From assembly GCA_963700895.1 (NCBI GenBank), contig CAVOZI010000016.1, positions 1-64,000 on the forward strand: a stretch of DNA of 64,000 nt, written 5' to 3'. Below are positions 41,788 to 51,314 of the stretch, piece by piece. The notes beneath the pieces were generated by a model. The model saw nothing but the letters and a program-made list of their open reading frames with translations. It was not told the origin of the DNA and searched no databases. Source of the DNA: Anderseniella sp963700895. GTDB taxonomy: Bacteria > Pseudomonadota > Alphaproteobacteria > Rhizobiales > Aestuariivirgaceae. The first letter of the stretch is position 1. Every line of letters begins with the position of its first letter. Both the position numbers and the translations under genes were made by a program.

Positions 41788-41921
41788 GTGCTGTCTCCTT
41801 GTCAGTCATGCCAGCGCAAGGCCGGCCCGTTTCCGTGATGCACAAGAGATAGAGACGACAAAAATGCTTACAATGACAGAAAAATGATACGCATTGTTTC
41901 TTTCTGAGGCACAATAGCGGC

Positions 41922-42827
41922 ATGGATCGATTCGACAGCATGAAAGCGCTGGTGACGGCAGTGGATGAAGGCGGGTTCGCTGCGGCTGGCCGCAAGCTGG
42001 GCCTGTCGCGGGTACAGGTTTCCCGGCTTGTCGGTGCGCTGGAGGATCACCTGGGCGCGCAACTGCTCAACCGCACCACCCGCACCATGTCCCTCACCGA
42101 GGCCGGGCAGGTGTTCGTGGAGCGGGCAAGGTCGCTGGTGATCCAGCTGGAGGAAGCCGAAACCGCCGCCGGTGACGCAACGGGAGAGCTAAAGGGACTT
42201 CTGCAGGTCAATGCGCCGATGACGTTTGGCGTTGGTGAAGTCGCCCCCGCCGTCAGCGACTTCATGGGGCTGCATCCGGCAATCACTGTTTCGCTGATCC
42301 TCAACGACCGCTTCGTCGACCCCTACGAAGAAGGCTTCGACGTGACGTTGCGCATCGGCGAGCTTGAGCCGTCATCGCTGGTCGCCCGCAAGATCTGTCC
42401 GATCCGGCGGCTGATGTGCGCAAGTCCGGCCTATCTCGAGGCGCACGGACGTCCGCGCACGCCGGATGACCTCAACCGGCATGCGCTGTTGCATTACGGA
42501 CATATCGGCTCGGACCTCAACTGGCCCGTTCGGGGCGCCGGCAACAACGGGCGGCTGCCGGTCACGCCAGCGCTGTGCTCCAACAATGGCGACGTCCTGA
42601 AAGTGGCTTGCGTGGCGGCACGCGGGATCACGCTGCTGCCCGCCTTCATCGTGTCGGACGAGCTTGCCGCCGGCTCGCTCGTTCCGGTGCTGGAAGGTTT
42701 CGAGCCGCCACCGGTTGCATTGCATGCTGTCTATCCGCCGGACAAGTACCGCCCCGCCAAGACCCGCGCCTTTGTCGATTTCCTGACCAGCCGCTTCCGC
42801 AAGCGGCCACCGGGCGGGCCGGTCTGA
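41922..42827 (+). CDS. LysR-family transcriptional regulator
   Basis: A protein of 301 residues. The winged helix-turn-helix is MDRFDSMKALVTAVDEGGF, then AAAGRKLGLSRVQVSRLV and LEDHLGAQLLNRTTRTMSLTEAG. The substrate-binding domain begins about residue 90 (LLQVNAPMTFGVGEVAPAV). The N-terminal pattern DRFDSMKAFVAVVDEGGFAAA is typical of regulators that flank pirin and quinone reductase genes. It probably regulates the divergent pirin operon. Confidence 0.93.
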   Translation: MDRFDSMKALVTAVDEGGFAAAGRKLGLSRVQVSRLVGALEDHLGAQLLNRTTRTMSLTEAGQVFVERARSLVIQLEEAETAAGDATGELKGLLQVNAPMTFGVGEVAPAVSDFMGLHPAITVSLILNDRFVDPYEEGFDVTLRIGELEPSSLVARKICPIRRLMCASPAYLEAHGRPRTPDDLNRHALLHYGHIGSDLNWPVRGAGNNGRLPVTPALCSNNGDVLKVACVAARGITLLPAFIVSDELAAGSLVPVLEGFEPPPVALHAVYPPDKYRPAKTRAFVDFLTSRFRKRPPGGPV

Positions 42828-42828
42828 A

Positions 42829-42871
42829 GCATCATCCGGCCGGAGCGAAGCGAGGACCGGCAAGATGATGC
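42829..42871. terminator. Imperfect hairpin between convergent genes
   Basis: GCATCAT (42829-42835) pairs with ATGATGC (42865-42871), and CCGGCC and GGACCGG further in extend the stem with gaps. It lies between the LysR stop and the photolyase stop. It could be a bidirectional terminator or a palindromic intergenic repeat. Confidence 0.45.
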
Positions 42872-42886
42872 GACGGGAACAACCGG

Positions 42887-44344
42887 TCAGGATGAAGCTG
42901 ACTTCTTTATCTGCTCATAGGCCGCCAGCGCTGCATCGCGCGCCTTGCCGTGATCGACCATGGGTTTCGGATAGGTCTTGCCGAGCACGACACCTGCATC
43001 CTTCAGCACCAGGGCGGGCGCCTCCCAGGGCTTGTGGATGAAGGCCTTGGGCACATTCTTCAATTCCGGCACCCAGCGGCGCACATAGGCGCCTTCTGGA
43101 TCGAACTTTTCACCCTGCAATACGGGGTTGAAGATGCGGAAATAGGGCGCGGCATCAGCGCCACAACCGGCCACCCACTGCCAGCTTGCGGAATTGGAGC
43201 CGATGTCAGCGTCCACCAGCGTATCCCAGAACCAGGCCTCGCCACGCTGCCAGGGCACCAGCAGGTCCTTGACCAGGAATGAGGCGGCGATCATGCGCAC
43301 CCGGTTGTGCATCCAGCCCGTAGCCCACAGTTCGCGCATGCCTGCATCAACGACCGGATAACCGGTTTCGCCTCGCTGCCATTTTTTCAGGGCCTCCTCG
43401 TCGTCGCTCCACGGGAAGTCCGCGAACTCCGGGCGAAACGGTTCCGACATCAGGTCTGGCCAGTGGTGCAGCAGGTGATAGGAGAACTCCCGCCACAACA
43501 GCTCCTTAAGGAAATGCTCGGCGCCACGGTCGACGTTGCGCCGTCCATCTGCCATCGCATGGCGGGTGGCGTGCCAGCATTGCAGCGGCGAGATTTCGCC
43601 GAAGTGCAGGTGTGGCGACAGGCGCGAGGTGGCGAACAGGCCGGGCCGGTCGCGGTCGTCCTTGTAGTCACCGATTGCCTCGGCAATGAACCGGTCGAGC
43701 TTGTCGCGCGCACCCTGTTCGCCGGGCGCCCAGCGCTCGCCGAAGCCGCTCGCCCAGTCCGGCTTGCCCTCGTAGAGCTTCCAGTCGCTGATATTGTCGT
43801 TTTCGATGCCGCCGAGCCAGAACTTCAGGGATTCCGGAACCGGTCGCGGCTCGCGGAAGGGCTCGGTTGCAAAACACGCCCTCGAGAACGGGGTATAGAC
43901 CTTGTAGGGGTCACCCGCACCGGTGCGGATCTGCTGCGGATCATGCAACAGGTATCCGGCAAACCGCCGGCACTCGATACCATTGTCCCGGCACCACGAC
44001 GCAATGTCCTGTTCGAGCGTTCCGGACCAGGGCGCATGATTGCGGGAGAAATAAATGGCGTGGGCCGCCGTCCCGGTGGCAAGCTGCCTCAGCTCGTCGA
44101 GGCTGGCGCCCCGGCGCAGGTACAGCCGGCCCCCCATGTCTGCGATGGACTTCTCCAGGGACTGAAGCGAGCGCTGCAGCCACCACCGCGAGGCACCGCC
44201 CATTGCCCAGTCACCGGGGGTGGCATCGTCCAGCACATAGACCGGCAGGATGGGACGGCCGGTTTCGGCGGCAGCGGTCAGGGCGGCGTTGTCGGCCAGG
44301 CGAAGGTCGTGGGTGAACCATACAATGACGGGCTGTTCGCTCAT
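42887..44344 (-). CDS. phrB: Deoxyribodipyrimidine photolyase
   Basis: A protein of 485 residues, usual for class I CPD photolyase. The N-terminal Rossmann domain is VIVWFTHDLRLADNAALTAA. The FAD domain shows LHFGEISPLQCWHA, ELLWREFSYHLLHHWP, VDAGMRELWATGWMHNRVRMI with the flavin-binding Asn-Arg, and the conserved Trp-rich DTLVDADIGSNSASWQWVAGCGADAAPYFRIFNP. It repairs UV-induced pyrimidine dimers with blue light. It stands between a convergent LysR gene and the ABC operon end, 71 bases from the ATPase gene stop. Confidence 0.96.
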   Translation of the reverse strand: MSEQPVIVWFTHDLRLADNAALTAAAETGRPILPVYVLDDATPGDWAMGGASRWWLQRSLQSLEKSIADMGGRLYLRRGASLDELRQLATGTAAHAIYFSRNHAPWSGTLEQDIASWCRDNGIECRRFAGYLLHDPQQIRTGAGDPYKVYTPFSRACFATEPFREPRPVPESLKFWLGGIENDNISDWKLYEGKPDWASGFGERWAPGEQGARDKLDRFIAEAIGDYKDDRDRPGLFATSRLSPHLHFGEISPLQCWHATRHAMADGRRNVDRGAEHFLKELLWREFSYHLLHHWPDLMSEPFRPEFADFPWSDDEEALKKWQRGETGYPVVDAGMRELWATGWMHNRVRMIAASFLVKDLLVPWQRGEAWFWDTLVDADIGSNSASWQWVAGCGADAAPYFRIFNPVLQGEKFDPEGAYVRRWVPELKNVPKAFIHKPWEAPALVLKDAGVVLGKTYPKPMVDHGKARDAALAAYEQIKKSASS

Positions 44345-44415
44345 GTGGCGCCTTCTGCAATCGCGGGAAGAAACTCAGGGGGTCGATTGCAGAACGCGGC
44401 AGGAGGCCCAAGGTT

Positions 44416-46074
44416 TCAGCGGCCGGAAGCGGTCATGGCACCGGACTCCTCCCGCTCGGCCAGCAGGTTGGTCAGCCAGTCCGGATCCATTTCAGGCACC
44501 GAGGACAGCAGCAGTTGCGTATAGTCCGGGTAGGGCGGCGACAGTATCTCGCTCTTCATGCCCTGCTCCACCACCTTGCCCTGGAACATCACCACGATCT
44601 GGTCGGAGATTGCCTTCACCGTGGCGATGTCGTGGGTGATGAACAGATAGGTGATGTTGAACTCCTTCTGCAGGCGCAGCAGCAGCTTGAGGATGCCTTC
44701 CTGGACGATCTGGTCCAACGCCGAGGTCACCTCATCGCAGATGATCACCTCGGGTTCCGCCGCCAGCGCCCGGGCGATACAGATACGCTGCTTCTGGCCA
44801 CCTGAAAGTTCGCCCGGAAGGCGCTCCATGAAGCTGTCGTCCAGCTCAATCATCTTCAGCAGGTCCGAAATGCGGGCGTCCAGCGCCTTGCCGGACAGGC
44901 CGAGATAGAACTCCAGCGGGCGGCCGATGATGTCGCGCACGGTGTGGCGCGGGTTCATCGCCGTGTCGGCCATCTGGTAGATCATCTGGATGCGGCGCAG
45001 ATGGTCCTTGGACCGGTCCTTGAGCGCCAGCGGCAACGGCTCGCCGTTGAACAGGACGTTGCCCTTCATCGGTGGCAGCAGGCCGGTGATGACGCGGGCC
45101 GTGGTCGACTTGCCAGAGCCCGATTCACCCACCACCGCCACCGTGGAGCCGCGCGGCACGTTGATGGTCACATTGTGCAGGACCTTGACAACACCGCCAT
45201 AGCTGGCATCGACACCGTTGACCCGCAGCACGACATCGTCGCTGCGCTCTTCCGGCTTCTCCAGCGAGCGCACCGCCCACAGTGAGCGGGTGTACGGCAT
45301 CTTCGGCTTCTCGAGCATCTCGCGCGCCGGTGCGTCTTCAACCGTTTCACCGTAGCGCAGTACCTTGATCACATCGGCCATTTGCGCCACCACGGCGAGG
45401 TCGTGGGTGATGTAGATGGCGGCGGTGTTGAAGCGCTGCACGATGTCGCGCATCGCCGCCAGCACCTCGACCTGGGTGGTCACGTCGAGTGCGGTGGTGG
45501 GTTCGTCGAAGATGATCAGGTCCGGCCGCGGCGACATGGCCATGGCAGTCATGGCGCGCTGCAACTGGCCGCCGGAGACCTGGTGCGGATACCGTTCGCC
45601 GATATTGTCGGGGTCCGGCAACTGCAGCGAGCGGAACAGCTCAACCGCATCGGACCTGGCCTCGGTCTCGCCCTTCAGGCCATGGTCCACGGTAGCCTCG
45701 ACGCACTGTTCGATCAGCCGGTGGGCGGGGTTGAACGAGGCCGCTGCACTTTGCGCCACATAGGTCATGCGGCTGCCGTGCAGACGGCGCAGCGCCCGGT
45801 CCGACAGCGAACGCAGGTCGATGCCGTCGAACTTGATGGTGCCGCCGGTAATGCGGCAGCCGGGCTGGGTGTAGCCCATCGCCGCCTTGCCCAGCGTCGA
45901 CTTGCCCGCACCCGACTCACCGATCAGGCCCATCACCTCGCCGCGATGCAGCTTGAGGTCGACGCCCTTGATGATCGGGTGCCACCTGTCATCGGAGAAG
46001 CCCTCGATGCGGATGTCGAGCATGTCAAGCAGCAGGTCGCCCTTCTTGCGTTCGGTTTGGTGCTTCTTCGCCAT
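44416..46074 (-). CDS. ABC transporter ATP-binding protein (two fused ATPase domains)
   Basis: A protein of 552 residues with two complete nucleotide-binding domains, like fused DppD-DppF. Domain 1 has Walker A GESGAGKST (52-60), signature VSGGQLQRAM and Walker B LIIFDEPTTALD. Domain 2 has Walker A GESGSGKST (316-324), signature LSGGQKQRICIARAL and VIICDEVTSALD. The oligopeptide/dipeptide C-terminal extension is short after each domain. It energises the peptide/nickel-type importer encoded by the two permeases and binding protein upstream. It is the last gene of that operon, separated from the permeases by two DUF genes. Confidence 0.95.
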   Translation of the reverse strand: MAKKHQTERKKGDLLLDMLDIRIEGFSDDRWHPIIKGVDLKLHRGEVMGLIGESGAGKSTLGKAAMGYTQPGCRITGGTIKFDGIDLRSLSDRALRRLHGSRMTYVAQSAAASFNPAHRLIEQCVEATVDHGLKGETEARSDAVELFRSLQLPDPDNIGERYPHQVSGGQLQRAMTAMAMSPRPDLIIFDEPTTALDVTTQVEVLAAMRDIVQRFNTAAIYITHDLAVVAQMADVIKVLRYGETVEDAPAREMLEKPKMPYTRSLWAVRSLEKPEERSDDVVLRVNGVDASYGGVVKVLHNVTINVPRGSTVAVVGESGSGKSTTARVITGLLPPMKGNVLFNGEPLPLALKDRSKDHLRRIQMIYQMADTAMNPRHTVRDIIGRPLEFYLGLSGKALDARISDLLKMIELDDSFMERLPGELSGGQKQRICIARALAAEPEVIICDEVTSALDQIVQEGILKLLLRLQKEFNITYLFITHDIATVKAISDQIVVMFQGKVVEQGMKSEILSPPYPDYTQLLLSSVPEMDPDWLTNLLAEREESGAMTASGR

Positions 46075-46102
46075 CGGTCCCGTCCGGTTGGGTTGTCAGT
46101 TT

Positions 46103-46723
46103 CTAGTTGGGTCCATGCCAGTCGATCTGGCAGATCTCGGCAGAGCGGCCGTCGAAATCCCACACCCGGCCATGGCTGCGCACCCGGCCCTTGTTGGCAG
46201 TGGCGATGGTGATGTCCGGGCCCATCCAGTAGCCGGTGTTCGACACCATCACGTCCTTGTCCGGATCGGGCCCCGAAATCGGCTCCACCTCGCCCTGGAT
46301 CATGCGGCCCACGGTGAGGCGGCGCTTCTTGCCCTCGGTTTCGAAGCTGACCGGCGCACGTTGCGCCCCGAGGAATTCGCCCACCAGCATTGCAAACAGC
46401 CCGGTGGTGCCGCGCGCCTTGCCGGAGAAGATCATCTCCAGCCCGGCATAGGCCTTGTCGGAGGCGCGTTCGTCGAAGAACGCAGCGGCCTTCCAGTTGC
46501 CGCGGCCCATGTTGCCCGGAATGTCCATCAGCATGCCGATGTTGAGACCCGACAGGTCCTCGCCGTCATAGTGGCCCTCGTCGATGCGCACGCCAAGCCA
46601 GGCCTGGCAATAGCCTTCGGTCGGCGGATGCTTGCCGAGGCTGACGACGCACGGACAGAACACCGTGCAGTTGCAGTTAAGGATCAACTCGCCCTTGATT
46701 TTCCATTGCGCCAGATCGGCCAT
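46103..46723 (-). CDS. DUF1326 family protein, Cys-rich N-terminus
   Basis: A protein of 206 residues. It opens WKIKGELILNCNCTVFCPCV, a cluster of four Cys (C-N-C-x4-C-P-C) that looks metal-binding, followed by EGYCQAWLGVRIDEGHYDGEDLSGL and the typical GMLMDIPGNMGRGNWKAAAF of the family, whose role is unknown. No signal peptide or transmembrane segment is visible. It is preceded by the DUF2182 gene (17 bases) and followed by the ATPase gene (28 bases), so it is inside the ABC operon. A role in metal or thiol handling is inferred from the Cys cluster only. Confidence 0.9.
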   Translation of the reverse strand: MADLAQWKIKGELILNCNCTVFCPCVVSLGKHPPTEGYCQAWLGVRIDEGHYDGEDLSGLNIGMLMDIPGNMGRGNWKAAAFFDERASDKAYAGLEMIFSGKARGTTGLFAMLVGEFLGAQRAPVSFETEGKKRRLTVGRMIQGEVEPISGPDPDKDVMVSNTGYWMGPDITIATANKGRVRSHGRVWDFDGRSAEICQIDWHGPN

Positions 46724-46740
46724 CTATTTGTCGTCTCCTG

Positions 46741-47532
46741 TCAAATGAACGAAGTTGCGCGGAAGAGTGCGTAGACGCCTCCCGCAATCAGCAGCCCGCC
46801 TGCCGGACGGGACAGCCAGCGGCCGATGTCAGGCAGTTTTTCCAGCACCATGAATGCCGTCGCCAGCCCCATCCAGACCAGGTTCATGGTGCCGCCCACG
46901 AAACCCAGCAGCATCAGCGCCCAGCAACAGGCCAGGCACACGGTACCAAGCCTGACACCCATGCCGGCAGCCGCCAGCGGGCCGGGCTTCCAGTGCTGCA
47001 TGAAGAACATCAACGGACGGCGGCACTTGCTCAGGCAGGCTTCCTTGAGCCGGGAAAACTGCCAGGCGCCCGCCACCAGAAGCAGGGCGGCGGTGAAGCC
47101 CCACGATGCACTGGCGCCGCTTGCTGTCACCATACCCAGCGATGACAGCCATGCCTGAAGGCCTGCAGCGATCGCGGAAAACCCGAGCCAGACAACGATA
47201 TAACCGGCAATCAGCGCACCGAACCCGGCCTGATCGGCAGCGCCGGTTGCGGTCATGTCATCGTATGTTGCCAGCGCCGGCACCAGCGTCGGGGCCATCA
47301 TGGCGGCGGACATCACCGCCCACATGGCGAACAGCGCCAGCGGGTTGGCCTCGGCCGCGGCAGTGCACAGGGCGGACCAGAAACCGGGCTGCGAAACATT
47401 GGCCAGCAGGCCACCTGGCAGGTTTGCCGACATCAGGAAGATACCCGCCCACGCAGCCAGCACGAAGCCGTAGAACCCGGCCCAGGAAAGGGAACGCCAC
47501 AAGCCGGACTGGGCAACAACCTCACTTCTCAT
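46741..47532 (-). CDS. DUF2182 family membrane protein
   Basis: A protein of 263 residues with about seven transmembrane helices (AGFYGFVLAAWAGIFLMSA, FAMWAVMSAAMMAPTLVPAL, AGYIVVWLGFSAIAAGLQ). The family motif CLSKCRRPLMFFMQHWKPG is present, as are a Cys-rich helix GTVCLACCWALMLLGFVGG and MNLVWMGL. DUF2182 is described as a predicted metal-binding integral membrane protein and is frequently next to DUF1326, as here. Its start overlaps the end of the permease gene by 11 bases, so it is truly part of the operon. Confidence 0.9.
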   Translation of the reverse strand: MRSEVVAQSGLWRSLSWAGFYGFVLAAWAGIFLMSANLPGGLLANVSQPGFWSALCTAAAEANPLALFAMWAVMSAAMMAPTLVPALATYDDMTATGAADQAGFGALIAGYIVVWLGFSAIAAGLQAWLSSLGMVTASGASASWGFTAALLLVAGAWQFSRLKEACLSKCRRPLMFFMQHWKPGPLAAAGMGVRLGTVCLACCWALMLLGFVGGTMNLVWMGLATAFMVLEKLPDIGRWLSRPAGGLLIAGGVYALFRATSFI

Positions 47533-48442
47533 CGCGGATGCCGGAGGTCTTGTGCAGGAACCAGTCGACCACGAAGTTCACCGCCACGGTCAGCAGCGCG
47601 ATGGCGCCGGCCGGCAGCAGCGGCGTCATGGCCGCCTTCATGTCGTATTCGGCGAACGAGATCAGCTGGGCGTTCTCGCGCACCATCGAACCCCAGTCGG
47701 CGGTGGGCGGCTGGATGCCGACGCCGAGGAACGACAGCGAGGCGATGGTCAGGAACACGAAGCAGAAGCGCAGGCCGAACTCGGCCACCAGGGGCGGCAG
47801 GATGTTGGGCAGGATGTCGTGTCGCATGACCCAGCCCAGCGATTCACCGCGCAGCCGCGAGGCCTCGACATAGTCCATCACCACCACGTTCAGCGACACG
47901 GCGCGGGCAAGGCGGAACACGCGGGTGCTGTCGAGAACCGCGATGATCATGATCAGGTTCCAGACGTTCGAACCGAAGATCGACAACAGCATCAGCGAGA
48001 AGATCAGGCTGGGGATTGCCATCAGCACGTCGACGAAGCGGCTCAGGCCCTGGTCGAGCCAGGAGCGGTTGATCGCCGCCATGACACCCAGGCTGCCGCC
48101 GATCAGGAACGACAGCAGCGTGGTGGCCACCGCAATGCCGATGGTGTTGCGCGCGCCATAGACCAGCCTCGTCCAGACGTCGCGTCCCAGCTGGTCGGTG
48201 CCGAAGAGGAACTCCGAAGACCACGGCGCATAGGGCGTATCGAAAATCTGGCTTTCGCCATATGGCGCAACCCACGGGGCAAACAAGGCAACAAACATGT
48301 AGGCTGCGATGACGATCATGCCGAACCAAGCGGTCGCCGGGGCCTTTTTCAGTTCACGCCAGGCGCGCTGGCCCCAGCTGCGGCGGGTGGCGACAATCGC
48401 CACTTCGCCGGCGGCGGAATATGTCTGGTCGTCGTTGCTCAT
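47522..48442 (-). CDS. ABC transporter permease, DppC type
   Basis: A protein of 306 residues. Six transmembrane helices begin at AWFGMIVIAAYMFVALFAPWVAPYG; LFGTDQLGRDVWTRLVYGARNTIGIAVA is the DppC/OppC signature and the EAA loop is EASRLRGESLGWVMRHDILPNILPPLVAEF. It forms half of the inner-membrane channel of a peptide/nickel-type importer. It overlaps the upstream permease by 4 bases (ATGA). Confidence 0.95.
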   Translation of the reverse strand: MSNDDQTYSAAGEVAIVATRRSWGQRAWRELKKAPATAWFGMIVIAAYMFVALFAPWVAPYGESQIFDTPYAPWSSEFLFGTDQLGRDVWTRLVYGARNTIGIAVATTLLSFLIGGSLGVMAAINRSWLDQGLSRFVDVLMAIPSLIFSLMLLSIFGSNVWNLIMIIAVLDSTRVFRLARAVSLNVVVMDYVEASRLRGESLGWVMRHDILPNILPPLVAEFGLRFCFVFLTIASLSFLGVGIQPPTADWGSMVRENAQLISFAEYDMKAAMTPLLPAGAIALLTVAVNFVVDWFLHKTSGIRDEK

Positions 48443-49410
48443 CTCGGGTGCAGCAGTCTCGGGTTGGTGATGATCGACACGATGTCGGCGAACAGGTTGA
48501 GCAGGATGTAGGTCGCCGCAAAGATCAGCGCGCAGGCCTGCACCACCGGAATGTCGCGGGTACTCACCGCGTCCACCATCAATTGCCCGATGCCGGGATA
48601 GACGAACACCACCTCCACCACCACGACGCCGACAACCAGATAGGCCAGGTTGAAGGCAATGACGTTGACAATCGGCGCCCAGGCATTGGGCAGGGCGTGC
48701 TTGAGGATGACCTTGCCCGACGATACGCCCTTCAGCCGCGCCATCTCGATATAGGGGCTGGCCAGCAGGTTGATGATGGCGGCGCGCGTCATGCGCATCA
48801 TGTGGGCCACGATGACCAGTGTCAGGGTCAGCGCCGGCAGCGCGGACATGTAGATGCGGTCCATCAGCGGCGTGTCAGGCCGCACGTTGGCAAGCGAGGG
48901 AAACACCTGCCACAAGGTCGCCAGAAGCAGAATGAGAATGTAGGCGACGAAGAACTCGGGGAAGGAGATGGTCGTCAGCGTGGTGGCGTTGATGGTGCGG
49001 TCATAGAGCGAATTGCGGTACAGCGCGGCAGTAATGCCCAGCGCCAGCGATAGCGGCACCGCGATAACCGCGGTCATGCCTGCCAGGAAAAGCGTGTTCC
49101 ACAGCCGCGGTGCGATCAGCTCCATCACCTCGCGTTCGCGGCCCGCACTGCGGCCGGAAAACGACGAGCCGAAGTCGCCCTGCAGCACGCCGCCAATCCA
49201 TTGCAGATAGCGCAACGCAGCCGGGTCGTTGAGGCCCAGCTCCTTGCGGAAGGCAGCGACTGTTTCAGGCGTGGCCGCCTGGCCCAGCACGGCGGTGGCG
49301 AAGTCGCCGGGCAGGAACTGCAAAGCCGAGAAGATGATGAGAGAGACCACGAACAGCGTCAGCAGGCCCAGTCCAAGCCGCTGCAAGATGGTCTTCAAAA
49401 TCGGATGCAT
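48439..49410 (-). CDS. ABC transporter permease, DppB type
   Basis: A protein of 323 residues. It opens with the typical TM1 ILQRLGLGLLTLFVVSLIIFSALQFLPGD, then LGLNDPAALRYLQWIGGVLQGDFGSSF. The EAA loop is YIEMARLKGVSSGKVILKHALPNAWAPIV, and VYPGIGQLMVDAVSTRDIPVVQ is diagnostic for DppB/OppB. It pairs with the downstream permease. A hairpin separates it from the binding-protein gene. Confidence 0.95.
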   Translation of the reverse strand: MHPILKTILQRLGLGLLTLFVVSLIIFSALQFLPGDFATAVLGQAATPETVAAFRKELGLNDPAALRYLQWIGGVLQGDFGSSFSGRSAGREREVMELIAPRLWNTLFLAGMTAVIAVPLSLALGITAALYRNSLYDRTINATTLTTISFPEFFVAYILILLLATLWQVFPSLANVRPDTPLMDRIYMSALPALTLTLVIVAHMMRMTRAAIINLLASPYIEMARLKGVSSGKVILKHALPNAWAPIVNVIAFNLAYLVVGVVVVEVVFVYPGIGQLMVDAVSTRDIPVVQACALIFAATYILLNLFADIVSIITNPRLLHPR

Positions 49411-49514
49411 TCAGACCCCACCCTGACCTGCTGCCGCCTTTAGAGCGGTCTTGGTTGCGAAACTTCCGTGGAAAGCGTTGCAAAATTTCGGAGGCGTGAC
49501 CAGCCCCAAAAGCA

Positions 49515-49544
49515 GCAGGCTGCCGACAAGTTGCGGCAGCCTGC
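49515..49544 (-). terminator. Stem-loop between binding-protein and permease genes
   Basis: GCAGGCTGCCG (49515-49525) and CGGCAGCCTGC (49534-49544) form a perfect 11-bp stem with an 8-base loop, 13 bases after the binding-protein stop. Such hairpins commonly stabilise the upstream transcript or partly terminate it, so that more binding protein than permease is made. The T-run is short. Confidence 0.7.
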
Positions 49545-49556
49545 CATCGATGTGCG

Positions 49557-51141
49557 TCAAGCCATCCACCAGCGGCGATACATGTAGCCGCCGTCGTGGT
49601 CGTAGTTCGAGTTCAACTCGCCATGCGCCACCTTCTTGGAATGTGCAGTGACGAAGTCGTTGAACATCAGGACAATGATGCCGCCGTCGTCATGCAGGAT
49701 GTTCTGCATTTCGGTGTACATCTCGGCGCGCTTTGCCTCGTCGCGCTCTGACCTTGCCTGCACCAGCAGCTCGTTGAACCGGCCATTGTTCCAGAAGGTG
49801 TCGTTCCAGTCGACGCCCGCGGCATAGGCGGTGGTGAACATCCAGTCCGCCGTGGGCCGGCCGCCCCAGTAGGAGAAGCACCAGGGCTTCTTCATCCAGA
49901 CGTTCGACCAGTAGCCATCGGACGGCTCGCGGATGACGTTGATGTCGATTCCGGTCTCGCGGGCATGCTCGGCCATCAGGATGGCTGCGTCGACGGCGCC
50001 GGCGAAGGCCGCATCGGCAGCCGAGATATCGACCTTGAGGCTTTCCATGCCGGCCTTCTTGAGGTGGAACTTCACTTTCTCCGGATCGTACTGGTGCTTC
50101 GGCTCGGGGTCGATCGCGTACTTGATGGACGGCGCCAGCGGATTGTCGTTGCCGGGCGTGCCATAGCCGAGCAGCACCTTGTTAACCAGTTCGTCGCGCT
50201 TGAAGGAATGCTTGAGCGCCATGCGGACATCGACATTGTCGAACGGCGCCATGGTGACGTTCATCGGCGCCACGTAGTGACCGAACCCGGTCACCTGGTC
50301 GATCTCCAGGTCCTGATTGCGCTTCAGCAACTGCACCGTCTTGAGGTCCGGCCGGTCGATGAAGTGCACGTCGCCGGACTGCAGGGCGTTCTGGCGTGCC
50401 ACCACGTCGAGAATGGTCAGCATCTCGACCGAGTTCGAACCACGACTCGCCATGATAGTTTTCGTTGCGGGTGGCTGAATAACGCACGCCAGGCTCGAAG
50501 TTCTCCATCTTGAACGGTCCGGTGCCAATGCCGGCCTGCGGATCGATCTTGCCATCCTTGGCAGGCATGATGGGCAGGTGATAGTCCGACACCACGTAGG
50601 GGAAGTCGGCCGAGCCCGAGTTCAGCTCGAACACCACCTTGTCCTTGCCGTCGGTCTTGATGTCCTTGATGATCGCCAGAATCGACTTGGCCGCCGACTT
50701 GGTATCCTCACCGCGGTGATGGTTGATCGAGGCCACGACGTCGTCAGCATCCAGCGTCTTGCCATTGTGAAACTCGACACCCTTCTTCAACTGGAATGTC
50801 CAGCGGTCGACCTCGTCCGACGACCCCCAGCTCTCGGCCAATGCAGGCGCAACGTTGTTCTTGGTGTCGATGTCGACAAGATAATCGAAGGCGATGTAGC
50901 CGATGTCGGACACCATGGAGTTTTCCCAGGTGCCGGGGTCGAGCGTGTCGGTGGTGGAACCATGGCCGAGGCCTGCCTTGAAGTGACCGCCCTTCTTCGG
51001 CGTGGCCCTGGCGGTGGCGTTGAACAGGTTCTCGCCCGCAACCGCCGTCAGACCGGCAGCCATTGAAAGCTGCACGAAGTCGCGGCGGCTCATCTTGCCG
51101 GCCGAAACCAGCTGCTTCATCTTGTCGAACGACATCGTCAT
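49557..51141 (-). pseudogene. ABC transporter substrate-binding protein (SBP family 5), frameshifted
   Basis: Start ATG 51141 (MTMSFDKMKQL) has GGAGG upstream. A twin-arginine leader SRRDFVQLSMAAGL directs export. The family 5 domain runs through PALAESWGSSDEVDRWTF and GVEFHNGKTLDADDV to ENFEPGVRYSATRNENYHGESW. There the frame is lost. The homology resumes in another frame at NSVEMLTILDVVARQNALQ and continues to the end YMYRRWWMA at 49557. The break is near 50434-50438, where one extra base in GGTTCGAAC explains it. All other positions look intact. It is either a sequencing error or a recent inactivation that would leave the permeases without this binding protein. Confidence 0.85.
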
Positions 51142-51314
51142 CTGGGTGGTCCTCCCTGACCAGTGAATGTGAAACCATTCAATTATCGTTGGCGGATCTG
51201 TCATGCTGGTGACACTGCATGCACGGTGCTGACACTCCGAACTTCCCGCAATTAGGCCCCCTCTGGCAACCTGCGTCAAACAATGTAAGTTAGGCCTATG
51301 ACCTCGATCTGGTT

